A stretch of DNA of 64,000 bases from Bordetella pertussis 18323. GTDB lineage: Bacteria; Pseudomonadota; Gammaproteobacteria; Burkholderiales; Burkholderiaceae_B. Location of the stretch: contig NC_018518.1 of NCBI RefSeq assembly GCF_000306945.1, positions 2,232,001-2,296,000 of the forward strand, written 5' to 3'. The position numbers and the translations under genes were made by a program. Each line of letters begins with the position of its first letter. Position 1 is the first letter of the stretch. This document shows, piece after piece, positions 10,108 through 18,915 of this stretch. The notes beneath the pieces were generated by a model. That model ran no database searches, had not been told where the DNA came from, and saw only the letters and a list, made by a program, of their open reading frames with translations.

Positions 10108-11286
10108 TCAAGCGTCCGCGCGGTGGATGTCGTGCGTCACGAAACTCTCGTCGGGCGACGGCTTGTCCAGCACGCCGGGCTGCGCCAGCGTGCGTTCGAT
10201 GTCGGCCAGGCCGAAGCGCCAGTGCTCCCGCATCGACTCGGTATTGAACTCGTAGTCCTTGGAATGGCGTTCGAACTGGTTGGCCTCGTAGATGAGGTTG
10301 ACCACGTTGACCAGTGGCGTGCAGGCCTCGCGCCGGACCTCGGCCAGCTCGGGGCTGCTGCGCACCCGCGCAGGCAGGCGGTCGAGCACGCGCTGCAGGC
10401 TGCGGCGCAGCTTGAGCTGGCGGCGGAACGTATCGGTGACGATGCGCGTGCGGCTGGAGTACTGGATATCCTTCTGGCGCTCCGCCACCTCTTCCAGGCT
10501 GGCGGGCAAGGGGCCGCGCGCCGGCCACAGGTCGACCTGGAAAGCCAGCGTGTCGCGCATCGGGTGGACCGCCAGCACCTTGGTCAGCGGGGTGTTGGAC
10601 ACCAGACCGCCGTCCCAGTAGAACTCGCCATCGATCTCGATGGCGGGAAAGCCAGGCGGCAGCGCGCCGGAAGCCATGACGTGCTCGGGCCTGATGACGG
10701 TCTCGCGGCTGTCGAAGTAGGCGAAATTGCCGGTGCGTACGTTGACCGCCCCCAGGCTGACCCGCACATCGCCGCGGTTGAGCAGGTCGAAATCGACATA
10801 GTCGCGCAGCGTCTGCAGCAGCGGCGTCGTGTCGTAGAAGCTGGTCGCGGCCGCCCCGCCCCCCTGCACCAGGTACGGCGGCGGAAAGCGCGGCTCGAAA
10901 AACCCCGGCTGGCCGCGCGTGAGCGCGTTGAAGGCAGCCAGCTGGCCGTTGCTCTGGTTGGAGCCGAAGCCGAACGGCGCGTTGGCGAACAGCGCCGCCC
11001 AGGCATCGCCCCAGGGCAGCCCGGCGAATCCGGTGGGCCGGCAGATGGCTTCCCAGAAGCCGCGCAGGCGCCCGACCCGTTCGTCCACGGGGGCGCCGGC
11101 GATGATGGCCGCATTGATGCCGCCGATGGAAATGCCGGCCAGCCAGTTCGGCCGTATGCCCGCGGCATGCAGACCCTCGTAGACGCCGGCCTGGTACGCG
11201 CCCAGGGCGCCGCCGCCCTGCAGCACCAGCGCCACCGTCTCGTAGTCGAGCATGCCGGCGCCGCGGCGCGCCTTGCGCTTGCTCAT
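10108..11286 (-). CDS. Patatin-like phospholipase (with DUF3734-type C-terminus)
   Basis: Predicted serine acyl hydrolase of 392 residues. The patatin oxyanion-hole motif is LQGGGALGAYQAGVYEGL (around 22-40), the nucleophile elbow is GISIGG (GxSxG, around 51), and the catalytic-dyad aspartate is in YWDGGLVSNTPL (around 208). The C-terminal third has the basic DUF3734-like helical region (RQLKLRRSLQRVLDRLP). No signal peptide is visible, so it is probably cytoplasmic or peripheral. Similar proteins are found in many polyhydroxybutyrate-accumulating beta-proteobacteria; the substrate here is unknown. Confidence 0.9.
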   Translation of the reverse strand: MSKRKARRGAGMLDYETVALVLQGGGALGAYQAGVYEGLHAAGIRPNWLAGISIGGINAAIIAGAPVDERVGRLRGFWEAICRPTGFAGLPWGDAWAALFANAPFGFGSNQSNGQLAAFNALTRGQPGFFEPRFPPPYLVQGGGAAATSFYDTTPLLQTLRDYVDFDLLNRGDVRVSLGAVNVRTGNFAYFDSRETVIRPEHVMASGALPPGFPAIEIDGEFYWDGGLVSNTPLTKVLAVHPMRDTLAFQVDLWPARGPLPASLEEVAERQKDIQYSSRTRIVTDTFRRQLKLRRSLQRVLDRLPARVRSSPELAEVRREACTPLVNVVNLIYEANQFERHSKDYEFNTESMREHWRFGLADIERTLAQPGVLDKPSPDESFVTHDIHRADA

Positions 11287-11296
11287 CGGCGCCCCG

Positions 11297-11887
11297 CTAC
11301 GGCTTGGGAGGCGTCTGCGGCTGGCCGTTGCCGGCGCGGAACGGATACTTAGAGAAGATCTGCGCCACGCCCTGCTCGACGCTGGCGGCGGATTGCGCCT
11401 TGTCGAGATCGTTGACCTCGCCCGTCGCCACGCCCTCCCAGACCAGTTGCCGGCGGCGCGCGTCGATCAGGTCGATGTTCAGCGTGCCTTCGGTGTACTG
11501 GTAGACGTCGTCGCCCCAGCCGTAGCCGGGCCAGCCGCCGTAGAAGCCGGCCCGGTAGCCGTAGTATGGGCCCATGGGCGGCGGCGCCGGCGTCACCTGG
11601 GTTTTTTCCTGCAGCTTGCCGTTGAAGTTGACCAGCAGGTCGGGCTTGCTCTCGTCATAGGTATAGCCGCGCATCTCGAGCTGGCCGCGAGTGGCCTGCT
11701 TGAGGCGTTCGGTCAGCAGGCTGCTGTAGCCGGCCCGGTCGGTGCCCAGCGGCGACATGAACGCGAAGGTGCGGTACTGCGCGAAGTTGGCGCTGTGGTC
11801 ATAATCGCTGCGTAGCGTGGGGCCCGACGCGCAGCCGGCCAGCAAGCCGGCGGCCACCGAGACGGTAAGCAATTTGACGATCTGCAT
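11297..11887 (-). CDS. DUF4136-family lipoprotein
   Basis: A 196-residue predicted lipoprotein with signal MQIVKLLTVSVAAGLLAGC and lipobox LAGC. The mature part follows the DUF4136 pattern: an early Y-D-F-x-x-Y-x-T-F segment (DYDHSANFAQYRTFAF), a central PDLLVNF strand, a Gly/Tyr/Trp-rich insert (PYYGYRAGFYGGWPGYGWGD) and LNIDLIDARRRQLVWEGVA. The family is envelope-located with no established biochemical role. It sits 10 bp upstream of the patatin gene on the same strand, probably in one transcript. Confidence 0.88.
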   Translation of the reverse strand: MQIVKLLTVSVAAGLLAGCASGPTLRSDYDHSANFAQYRTFAFMSPLGTDRAGYSSLLTERLKQATRGQLEMRGYTYDESKPDLLVNFNGKLQEKTQVTPAPPPMGPYYGYRAGFYGGWPGYGWGDDVYQYTEGTLNIDLIDARRRQLVWEGVATGEVNDLDKAQSAASVEQGVAQIFSKYPFRAGNGQPQTPPKP

Positions 11888-11997
11888 GTCTCACCTGTGT
11901 AGCGACGTGTGAGCGCCCATCATGCCGCGATCGGAGGCAACTTGCAATAAACTCTCATTTGCATCCGCCATCCGCCGGCCGCGCCGGCCAGACCGCC

Positions 11998-12804
11998 ATG
12001 TCCGCACCTTCCCTGCAACTCGACGGCACGCTTTGGCTGCGCTCGGGCGACCAGCCCTGGGGCGGCCAGCATCGCATCGACCTGCTGGCCCAGATCGAGG
12101 CCACCGGCTCGATCAGCGCCGCCGCGCGCGCCGCCGGGATGAGCTACAAGGGCGCCTGGGACGCCATCGACGCCATGAACAACCTGGCCGGCGAACCCCT
12201 GGTGCTGCGCTCGGCCGGCGGGCGCGGCGGCGGCGGCACGCGCCTGACCGACCGCGCGCGCCGCCTGATCGCCACGTTCCGGGCGCTGCAGGCCGAACAC
12301 CAGCGTTTCGTCCAGCACCTGGCCGCCAGCGGGCTGGACGCCGCCGGCGACATCGACATCATGAGGCGATTCATGCTCAAGACCAGCGCCCGCAACCGCC
12401 TGCTGGGCACCGTGGAGGCGGTCCATGCCGGCGCCGTCAATGACGAAATCGTGTTGCGCATCGCCGGCGGCCAGCGCATCGCGGCCGTCATTACCCGCGC
12501 CAGCACCGAAGAACTGGGCCTGGCGCCCGGCACCCAGGCCATCGCCTTGATCAAGGCGCAGGCGGTGCTGCTGGGCCTGCCCGGCCCCGGCCTGCGCCTG
12601 TCCGCGCGCAACCAGCTGCCCGGCAAGGTGGCCGAGGTGCGGCCGGGCGCCGTCAACAGCGAGATCATCGTCGACCTCGACGGCGGCGGCACGCTGGCGG
12701 CCATCATCACCGAGGAAAGCGCGCGCGACCTGGCGCTGGCCGCCGGCATGCCGGTCTGCGCCCTGTTCGACGCCGCCAGCGTGATGCTGGGCGTACTGGA
12801 CTGA
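11998..12804 (+). CDS. modE: Molybdate-responsive transcriptional regulator ModE
   Basis: Binds DNA when molybdate is bound and controls molybdate uptake and molybdoenzyme genes. The 268-residue protein has an N-terminal winged helix (IDLLAQIEATGSISAAARAA, SYKGAWDAIDAMNNL, GGRGGGGTRLTDRARRL) and two C-terminal MOP domains (TSARNRLLGTVEAVHAGAVN around 131 and LSARNQLPGKVAEVRPGAVN around 202), the classic full-length layout. The start is at MSAPSLQLDG; an in-frame ATG 39 bp upstream (11959) is less family-like. No modABC genes lie next to it in this window. Confidence 0.95.
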   Translation: MSAPSLQLDGTLWLRSGDQPWGGQHRIDLLAQIEATGSISAAARAAGMSYKGAWDAIDAMNNLAGEPLVLRSAGGRGGGGTRLTDRARRLIATFRALQAEHQRFVQHLAASGLDAAGDIDIMRRFMLKTSARNRLLGTVEAVHAGAVNDEIVLRIAGGQRIAAVITRASTEELGLAPGTQAIALIKAQAVLLGLPGPGLRLSARNQLPGKVAEVRPGAVNSEIIVDLDGGGTLAAIITEESARDLALAAGMPVCALFDAASVMLGVLD

Positions 12805-12809
12805 CGCGC

Positions 12810-12824
12810 CCGGGGCAGCCCCGG
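12810..12824. terminator. Short GC hairpin between convergent modE and ABC ATPase genes
   Basis: CCGGGGC-A-GCCCCGG sits in the 25-bp gap between two convergent stops. The tight loop would open to about 5 bp of stem. There is no T-tract, so this is a weak, possibly bidirectional terminator candidate. Confidence 0.25.
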
Positions 12825-12829
12825 CGGGC

Positions 12830-13624
12830 TCAGCCCAGCAGCAGCGCGTCGTCGGACAGCTTCTCGCCGCGCACCCGCTCGAACATGGCCAGCAGGTCGG
12901 GCACGTCCATGCCCTTGCGCTCGTCGCCGGACACGTCCAGCACCACCTGGCCCTGGTGCAGCATGACGGTGCGCTCGCCCACGTCGAGCGCCCGGCGCAT
13001 GCTGTGCGTGACCATCATGGTGGTGAGCTGGCTCTCGGCCACGATGCGGGCGGTCAGCTGCAGCACGAAATCGGCGGTGCGCGGGTCCAGCGCGGCCGTA
13101 TGCTCGTCCAGCAGCAGGATGCGCGAAGGCTGCAGCGCGGCCATCAGCAGGCTGACCGCCTGGCGCTGCCCGCCCGACAGCAGGCCGATGCGGTCGGCCA
13201 GGCGGTTCTCCAGCCCCAGGCCCAGGGTCGCCAGCCGCTCGCGGAAACCCTCGCGCATCGACGCCTTGACGGCCCGGCTGAAGCCGCGCCTGGCGCCGCG
13301 CATCTGGGCCAGCGCCATGTTCTCTTCGATGGTCAGGTCTTCGCAGGTGCCCGCCATGGGGTCCTGGAAAACCCGCGCCACGCGTCCGGCGCGCTCCCAG
13401 ACCGGCTGGCGGGTCACGTCGGCATCGTTGATGCGTATGGTGCCGGTGTCGACCGGCAGGTCGCCGGAGATGGCATTGAGAAACGTCGACTTGCCGGCTC
13501 CGTTGGAGCCGATGACGGTCACGAACTGGCCGTTCGGAATGTCCAGCGACAGCCCGCGCAGCGCGCGCGTCTCGATCGGCGTGCCGGCATTGAAGGTAAT
13601 GTGCAGATCCTTGGCGCTCAGCAT
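12830..13624 (-). CDS. ABC transporter ATP-binding protein (TrpX-type importer, COG1101)
   Basis: ATPase subunit of a cytoplasmic-membrane importer, 264 residues. Walker A is GSNGAGKSTFLNAI (around 39), the signature is LLSGGQRQAVSLLMA (around 150), Walker B is RILLLDEHTAALD (around 171), with the switch histidine in MMVTHSMRRALD. The aspartate and glutamate expected for catalysis are present. It follows the permease with a 1-nt gap between stop and start, and the receptor gene lies upstream of the permease, so the three form one operon. The substrate is uncertain: related systems have been linked to aromatic amino acids or other small organics. Confidence 0.92.
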   Translation of the reverse strand: MLSAKDLHITFNAGTPIETRALRGLSLDIPNGQFVTVIGSNGAGKSTFLNAISGDLPVDTGTIRINDADVTRQPVWERAGRVARVFQDPMAGTCEDLTIEENMALAQMRGARRGFSRAVKASMREGFRERLATLGLGLENRLADRIGLLSGGQRQAVSLLMAALQPSRILLLDEHTAALDPRTADFVLQLTARIVAESQLTTMMVTHSMRRALDVGERTVMLHQGQVVLDVSGDERKGMDVPDLLAMFERVRGEKLSDDALLLG

Positions 13625-13625
13625 G

Positions 13626-14516
13626 TCAGGCCCCCTTCCTGCCGACCAGGCGGCGCTTGAGCATCGGAATCACCAGGGTGATCGTGACCAGCACGGCCGT
13701 CACCAGGTTCAGGTCCTGTGCCTTGAGTCCGATGAAATCGCTGTTCAGGGCCAGCGCGATGAAGAAGCGGTACACGATGGCGCCGAGGATGACCGCCAGG
13801 GTCGCCATCACCAGGCGGCGCGACGGCAGGATGCTCTCGCCCACAATGACCGCGGCCAGCCCGATGACGATGGTGCCGATGCCCATCGAGATGTCGGCGC
13901 CGCCCTGGGTCTGCGCGAACAGCGCGCCCGCCAGCGCCACCAGCGCGTTCGACAGCGCCATGCCGGCCAGGATCATGGCGCCGGTATTGACGCCCTGGGC
14001 GCGCGCCATGCGGCCGTTGGAGCCGGTCGAGCGCATGGCCAGGCCGGCCTGGGTGGCGAGGAACCAGTCCAGCGCCAGCTTGACGATGATGACCACCACC
14101 AGGAGGATCAGCGGCCGCGCCACGTAATCGCTCAGCCACTGCGGCTGCAGCAGGGTGAAGACGGTGGGTTCGGTGATCAGGGGCACGTTGGGCTTGCCCA
14201 TGATGCGCAGGTTGACCGAGTACAGCGCGATCATCATCAGGATGCTGGCCAGCAGGTCCATGATGCGCAGCCGCACGTTGAGCCAGCCGGTGACCAGCCC
14301 GGCGGCGGCGCCGGCGAGGGTGGCGACGCTGGTGGAGGTGAAGGGGTCGTAGCCCGCGGCGATCAGGGTCGCGGCCACCGCGCCGCCCAGCGGGAAGCTG
14401 CCGTCGACCGTGAGGTCGGGAAAGCGCAACAGGCGGAAGGAAATCAGCACCCCCAGCGCGACCAGGCTGAAGATCAGGCCGATTTCCAACGCCCCGAGCA
14501 AAGAGAACAATGACAT
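13626..14516 (-). CDS. ABC transporter permease (TrpX-type importer, COG4120)
   Basis: Integral membrane permease of 296 residues with about eight hydrophobic segments and the BPD_transp_2 fold shared with branched-chain amino acid permeases. Characteristic segments are GLIFSLVALGVLISFRLLRF, FPDLTVDGSFPLGGAVAATL and GMALSNALVALAGALFAQTQ. It forms a typical receptor-permease-ATPase set with its neighbours. The 109-bp gap to the receptor gene holds a strong hairpin (14589-14616). Confidence 0.92.
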   Translation of the reverse strand: MSLFSLLGALEIGLIFSLVALGVLISFRLLRFPDLTVDGSFPLGGAVAATLIAAGYDPFTSTSVATLAGAAAGLVTGWLNVRLRIMDLLASILMMIALYSVNLRIMGKPNVPLITEPTVFTLLQPQWLSDYVARPLILLVVVIIVKLALDWFLATQAGLAMRSTGSNGRMARAQGVNTGAMILAGMALSNALVALAGALFAQTQGGADISMGIGTIVIGLAAVIVGESILPSRRLVMATLAVILGAIVYRFFIALALNSDFIGLKAQDLNLVTAVLVTITLVIPMLKRRLVGRKGA

Positions 14517-14588
14517 GTAGGAGAACCTGGCCAGCCCTGTCTTGTGGATGAGGCCGGCGCTGCCTTGAATTGTGTTCGGTGGAAATGC

Positions 14589-14616
14589 CGGCCGGGCGCC
14601 GCGCGGCGCCCGGCCG
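14589..14616 (-). terminator. Perfect 12-bp intercistronic hairpin
   Basis: Arms 14589-14600 and 14605-14616 are perfectly complementary with loop GCGC, just after the receptor stop (14626). There is no strong T-tract. This position, between a receptor gene and its permease, suits a partial terminator or mRNA-stabilising element that keeps receptor expression high; that role is inferred. Confidence 0.45.
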
Positions 14617-14625
14617 AATACGCGA

Positions 14626-15600
14626 TTACTTGATGACTTGCGCCGCGGACTTGACCAGCGCGTCGGACAGCGTCACGCCCTGCTTGGCGGCGGCGCCCGG
14701 ATTCACGTAGAGCTCCAGCTTGGAGCTGGTCTCGGAGGGCATGGCGCCGGGCTTTTCGCCCTTGAGGATGCGCACCACCATCTTGCCCGTCTGCACGCCC
14801 AGGTCGCGGTAGTTGATGCCCAGCGCGGCGATCGCGCCGCGCTTGACGCTGTCGGTGTCCGAAGCCACCAGCGGGATCTTGGCGTCGTTGCCCACCTTGA
14901 CCAGCGACTCGTACGCCGAAACGACGTTGTTGTCGGTGTTGGTATAGATGACGTCGACCTTGCCGATCAGGCTGCGCGCGGCCGAGGCCACGTCCACCGT
15001 GCGCGGCGCGGCCGCCTCGACCAGCGTCATGCCGGCCTTGGGCAGCAGGTCCTGCATCTGCTTGACGACCACGACCGAGTTGGCTTCGCCCGGGTTGTAG
15101 ACCATGCCCACGCGCTTGGCATTGGGCACCACCTTCTTGATCAGCTCGATCTGCTTGTCCAGCGCCAACAGGTCGGACACGCCCGTGACGTTGGTGTTGG
15201 AGGCCTCCATCGAGGGCACCAACTGCGCGGCCACCGGGTCGGTCACGGCCGAATACACCACCGGCACGTCCTTGGTGGCCGCCACCACGGCCTGGGCCGA
15301 CGGCGTGGCGATCGCCACGATCACGTCAGGGCGGTCGCCGACGAACTTGCGCGCAATCTGCGCGGCCGTGCCGGTGTTGCCCTGGGCGCTCTGGTATTGC
15401 CACTTCAGATTCTTGCCCGATTCGTAACCCGCCTGCTTCAGGGCGTCCTGTACGCCGTCGCGCACGGAATCGAGCGCGGGGTGTTCGACGATGGTCGTGA
15501 TCGCCACCGATTTCTGCTGCGCCATGACCGGTGCGGCGTGGATAGCCATCGCCAGCGCCAGCGCGCCTACCGTCAGAAAATGTTTTTTTCCGATCAGCAT
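14626..15600 (-). CDS. ABC transporter substrate-binding protein (TrpX/COG2984 family)
   Basis: Periplasmic receptor of 324 residues with signal peptide MLIGKKHFLTVGALALAMA ending near MAQQ. The two Rossmann-like lobes show family segments SVAITTIVEHPALDSVRDG, ARKFVGDRPDVIVAIATP, PVVYSAVTDPVAAQLV, RVGMVYNPGEANSV and IYTNTDNNVVSAYES. It is the first gene of the three-gene importer operon. Its ATG is preceded by AAGGAG and overlaps the tail of the truncated sodC frame by a few bases, placing it immediately next to what looks like a deletion junction. Confidence 0.93.
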   Translation of the reverse strand: MLIGKKHFLTVGALALAMAIHAAPVMAQQKSVAITTIVEHPALDSVRDGVQDALKQAGYESGKNLKWQYQSAQGNTGTAAQIARKFVGDRPDVIVAIATPSAQAVVAATKDVPVVYSAVTDPVAAQLVPSMEASNTNVTGVSDLLALDKQIELIKKVVPNAKRVGMVYNPGEANSVVVVKQMQDLLPKAGMTLVEAAAPRTVDVASAARSLIGKVDVIYTNTDNNVVSAYESLVKVGNDAKIPLVASDTDSVKRGAIAALGINYRDLGVQTGKMVVRILKGEKPGAMPSETSSKLELYVNPGAAAKQGVTLSDALVKSAAQVIK

Positions 15601-16043
15601 GTTGTCTGCTCCTTAGACCCTCGGGTAGTTATCGTCCATGGCGCCCCCGCGGCCTCCCGCAGGTCGTGCGGCCATGAAACCGTGTAGTCTAACGTGACGT
15701 ACACGGCCGGCAGGTCGCCCTTGTGGCCGGTCTTGTCGTACGGCCCCTTGTGGGCCCCGGTCTTGTCCGGATCCCAGTGTCCGCCCGCGCCACCGCCGAC
15801 CATGTCCTTGCCGTCGACCTTGGTCATCGCGCAGGAGGGTTTGTCATGCAGGTGAAAGCCGTGCACGCCGGGCGCCAGGCCGTGCAGGTCGGGGGTGAAC
15901 AATACCCCGTAGTCGGTCTGTTCGTACTTGATCTGGCCGATCTTCTGGTCGTCGCCCTTGGGACTCAGGAGGGACATTTCGACGGACTGGGCGGCGGCCA
16001 CGCCGGACATGGCCGCCAAGGCCAAGGCTATCAGGGACTTCAT
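15594..16043 (-). pseudogene. sodC: Cu/Zn superoxide dismutase, C-terminally truncated
   Basis: Periplasmic SodC disproportionates superoxide. The signal peptide (MKSLIALALAAMSGVAAAQ), the Cu ligands in GVHGFHLHDK with the disulfide cysteine (PSC), and the zinc loop (GGGAGGHWDPDKTGAHKGPY to GHKGDLP) are intact. After DLPAVYVTLDYT the family sequence stops and about 35 unrelated residues follow. Missing are the last Cu-ligand histidine (normally in H-A-G-x-D-x-x-S/D), the active-site arginine and the second disulfide cysteine (G-x-R-x-A-C-G). The enzyme cannot be a normal active SOD. The break lies just upstream of the adjacent receptor gene, consistent with a deletion. Confidence 0.82.
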
Positions 16044-16140
16044 CACACGCTCCTTGAAAAGGGCCCGCCGGGGCTCGCGCACGGGCAAGCCCGCGCCATG
16101 CGATCCCGCGGCCAGGCCGCCTGCAATACGGAACCAGCGA

Positions 16141-16172
16141 TGAAAGAAGAGCGGCGCCGGCCGGCGCCGCTC
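16141..16172 (-). terminator. Rho-independent-like terminator of the malonate-cluster Bug gene
   Basis: A perfect 24-nt palindrome (16149-16172) begins 28 nt after the receptor stop at 16200. On the minus strand it is followed by TTCTTTCA. It would end the transcript coming from the malonate genes before sodC. Confidence 0.6.
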
Positions 16173-16199
16173 CCCTTTCGTCCCTCACTGTACACCCGC

Positions 16200-17171
16200 T
16201 CAGTCCAGCGTGACGCCCGAATCCTTGACCACCTTGGCCCAGCGCGTCACCTCGCTGTCGACGAACGCGCCGAACTGCGGGCCGGTCAGGTCGGGGATTG
16301 CCGAGCCGTTGCCCGCCCAGGTTTCCCTGATCTTGGGATCGTTCAGGGCCTTGGTCACGGCAGCGGTCATTTTGTCGACCGCCTCCTGCGGGGTGCCGGC
16401 CGGCGCCCACAGGGCGTACCAGGTCGATACCTCGTAGTTGGGCACGCCCGCCTCCTTGGCGGTGGGCACGTCGGGAAAGGACGGCGAGCGCTGCGGCGCC
16501 GCCACCGCCAGCGGCTTGATGGTGCCGGCCCGGATATGCCCCGCCGACGATCCCAGCCCGTCGAAGGCCAGGTCCACCTGGCCGCCGATCAAGGCCGAGA
16601 GCATCGGCCCGGCGCCCTGGTACGGCACGTCGACCAACTTGATGCCGGTCTGCATGGCGAACAGTTCGCCGGCCAGGTGGTGGGTGCTGCCCTTGCCGGC
16701 GGTGCCGAAGTTGATGTCGCCCGGCCGCTTGCGCGCGTATTCGATGAACTCCTGCAGCGACTTGACCGGCAACTTGGCGGTGTTGATGACCACGACCTGG
16801 GGCGGCTGCGCCAGCAGGGCCACCGGCACGAAATCCTTCTGGATGTCGTAGCTCAGGTTCTTGTACAGCGATGGCGCCAGGGCATGGTGGGCGCCCCCCA
16901 TGAAGAAGGTGTAGCCGTCGGGCTTGGCCTTGGACGCCACGGCGGCGCCCACGGTGCCGCCGGCGCCCCCCTTGTTGTCGATGACCACGCTCTGGCCCAG
17001 CTGCATGCCCAGTTGCTGGGCCAGCGGGCGCGCGAAGGTGTCGGTGCCGCCTCCGGCCGGAAACGGCACGATGATGGTGACGGGGCGCTCCGGCCAGGCG
17101 GCCTGAGCCGGCGCCGCGGCGCCCAGCGCCGTCGCGGCGATGAGCGCGGCGCCCAGGATGGAGTATTTCAT
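16200..17171 (-). CDS. Bug-family periplasmic substrate-binding receptor (tripartite tricarboxylate transporter type)
   Basis: Secreted receptor of 323 residues with signal peptide ending AAPAQAAW. Family motifs are WPERPVTIIVPFPAGGGTDT (around 27), VVIDNKGGAGGTVGA (around 62), KPDGYTFFMG, VPYQGAGPMLSALIGGQVDL (around 182), PLAVAAPQRSPSFPDVPT and YALWAPAGTPQEAVDKM. Bug proteins bind carboxylates for TctAB permeases or for signalling. It follows the malonyl-CoA synthetase gene on the same strand, so malonate is a reasonable ligand guess. No TctA/TctB permease is nearby. Confidence 0.93.
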   Translation of the reverse strand: MKYSILGAALIAATALGAAAPAQAAWPERPVTIIVPFPAGGGTDTFARPLAQQLGMQLGQSVVIDNKGGAGGTVGAAVASKAKPDGYTFFMGGAHHALAPSLYKNLSYDIQKDFVPVALLAQPPQVVVINTAKLPVKSLQEFIEYARKRPGDINFGTAGKGSTHHLAGELFAMQTGIKLVDVPYQGAGPMLSALIGGQVDLAFDGLGSSAGHIRAGTIKPLAVAAPQRSPSFPDVPTAKEAGVPNYEVSTWYALWAPAGTPQEAVDKMTAAVTKALNDPKIRETWAGNGSAIPDLTGPQFGAFVDSEVTRWAKVVKDSGVTLD

Positions 17172-17368
17172 GGTGTCTCCTCGTTGGTACAGCGTAGCGG
17201 GGCCTGCCGGCCCGGTCTGTTATGCGCCGTGCTCGCCACGCTGGCGGCCGGCTTGTATGTACATCTGACGCGTCCAAATCCTGCGGTTGTCTGTCTGGTG
17301 GTCTGCACTCCTTCCTGGTCTGCTGCATGGGGACGCGCGCCCTGGCGGCGCGCGCCGTCGATATCGCG

Positions 17369-18910
17369 TCAGGACGCGGCGTAGGTATCGCGCAGAACGT
17401 TCTTCTGCACCTTGCCCATGGTGTTGCGCGGCAACTGGTCCACGACGTGGATCCGCTTGGGCACCTTGAAATTGGCGATGCGCGACTTCAGGTCGGCCTG
17501 CATGGCGGCGACATCGATCGCCGCGCCGGCGCGCGGCACCACCACCGCCACCACGGCCTCGCCGAAATCGGGGTGCGGCACGCCGATGACGGCCGACTCC
17601 AGCACGCCCTGCATCTCGTCGATGACCGTCTCGATCTCCTTGGGGTAGACGTTGTAGCCGCCCGAGATGATCAGGTCCTTGCTGCGCCCGACGATCGACA
17701 GGTAATCGGCCGGCACCGCGCGCCCGCCCGACTCGCCGCCCCAGCGGCCCACGTCGCCGGTCTTGAACCAGCCATCGGCGGTGAATTCCTCGCGCGTCTT
17801 CTCGGGCATGCGCCAGTAGCCGGAGAAGACGTTCGGCCCGCGCACCTGCACGTTGCCGATCTCGCCGGCCGCCACAGCCTGGCCCGCGTCATCCACCACC
17901 CGCACCTGCACGCCCGACAGCGCCTTGCCCACCGTGCCGCCCAGGCGTTCGCCGTCCGCGGGCCGGCAGGGATTGGAGGTCAGCATGACGGTTTCGCTCA
18001 TGCCGTAGCGCTCCAGGATGGTCTGGCCGGTGCGGGCCTGGAAATCGGCGAACGTCTCGGTCAGCAGCGGCGCCGAGCCGGAAATGAACAGCCGCATGTT
18101 GGCGCAGGCCGCGCGGTCGAAGCGCGCATCGGCCAGCAGCCGCACGTAATAGGTAGGCACGCCCATCATGACCGTGCTCTGCGGCAGATAGCGCAGCGCC
18201 TGGTCCACGTCCAGCCTGGGCAGCCAGATCATGCGCGCGCCGGCCAGCAGCGCCCCGTGCGAAGCGACGAACAGGCCATGCACGTGGAAAATGGGCAGCA
18301 TGTGCAACAGCACGTCGTCCTCGCGCCAGCCCCAGTATTGGTGCAGCACGCGGGCATTGGAGGCCAGGTTGCCGTGCGACAGCATGGCGCCCTTGCTGCG
18401 GCCGGTGGTGCCGGACGTGTACAGGATGGCGGCCAGGTCGTCGGCCTTGCGCGCCACCGTCCTGAAGCGCTGCGGCATCGCGGCGGCGGCCTGCAGCAGC
18501 GTGCCGGTACGGTCTTCGTCCAGGGTGTAGACGTGCGCGCTGCCCGCCTTGGCGGCGGCGCGGCGCACCCAGCCGGCATTGGCGCTGGTGCACACGACCA
18601 CGGCCGGCTCGGCGTTGCCCAGGAAGTATTCGATCTCGGCTTCGCGGTAGGCCGTGTTCAGCGGCAGGTAGACCAGTCCCGCGCGCAGCGTGGCCAGGTA
18701 CAGCAGCAGCGCCTCGGGCGACTTCTCGACCTGCACCGCCACCCGCGCGCCGGCCGGCAGCTTCAGCGAGGCCAGCAGATTGGCCAGGCAGGCGCTGGCG
18801 CGGTCGATGTCGTTCCAGGTATAGCGCAGCGTCGGGGTCTCCAGCGCCACGCGGTCGCGATCGGCGGGGAAGCCCCCCTCCAGCACAGCATATAGGTTGG
18901 CGTTGCTCAC
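17369..18910 (-). CDS. matB: Malonyl-CoA synthetase (MatB-like acyl-CoA ligase)
   Basis: ATP-dependent ligase predicted to activate malonate to malonyl-CoA. The 513-residue protein has the ANL-family P-loop AILYTSGTTGRSKGAMLSHG (around 155), GVPTYYVRLLADARFD typical of MatB, the YGMSET motif (around 285), GWFKTGDVG (around 390) and the C-terminal catalytic lysine region PRNTMGKVQKNVLR. A GTG start (18910) giving MSNANLYAVLEGG fits the family. The frame remains open far upstream, but that part does not look like protein. The malonyl-CoA decarboxylase in the same cluster strongly supports malonate use. Confidence 0.9.
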   Translation of the reverse strand: MSNANLYAVLEGGFPADRDRVALETPTLRYTWNDIDRASACLANLLASLKLPAGARVAVQVEKSPEALLLYLATLRAGLVYLPLNTAYREAEIEYFLGNAEPAVVVCTSANAGWVRRAAAKAGSAHVYTLDEDRTGTLLQAAAAMPQRFRTVARKADDLAAILYTSGTTGRSKGAMLSHGNLASNARVLHQYWGWREDDVLLHMLPIFHVHGLFVASHGALLAGARMIWLPRLDVDQALRYLPQSTVMMGVPTYYVRLLADARFDRAACANMRLFISGSAPLLTETFADFQARTGQTILERYGMSETVMLTSNPCRPADGERLGGTVGKALSGVQVRVVDDAGQAVAAGEIGNVQVRGPNVFSGYWRMPEKTREEFTADGWFKTGDVGRWGGESGGRAVPADYLSIVGRSKDLIISGGYNVYPKEIETVIDEMQGVLESAVIGVPHPDFGEAVVAVVVPRAGAAIDVAAMQADLKSRIANFKVPKRIHVVDQLPRNTMGKVQKNVLRDTYAAS

Positions 18911-18915
18911 CTTGT

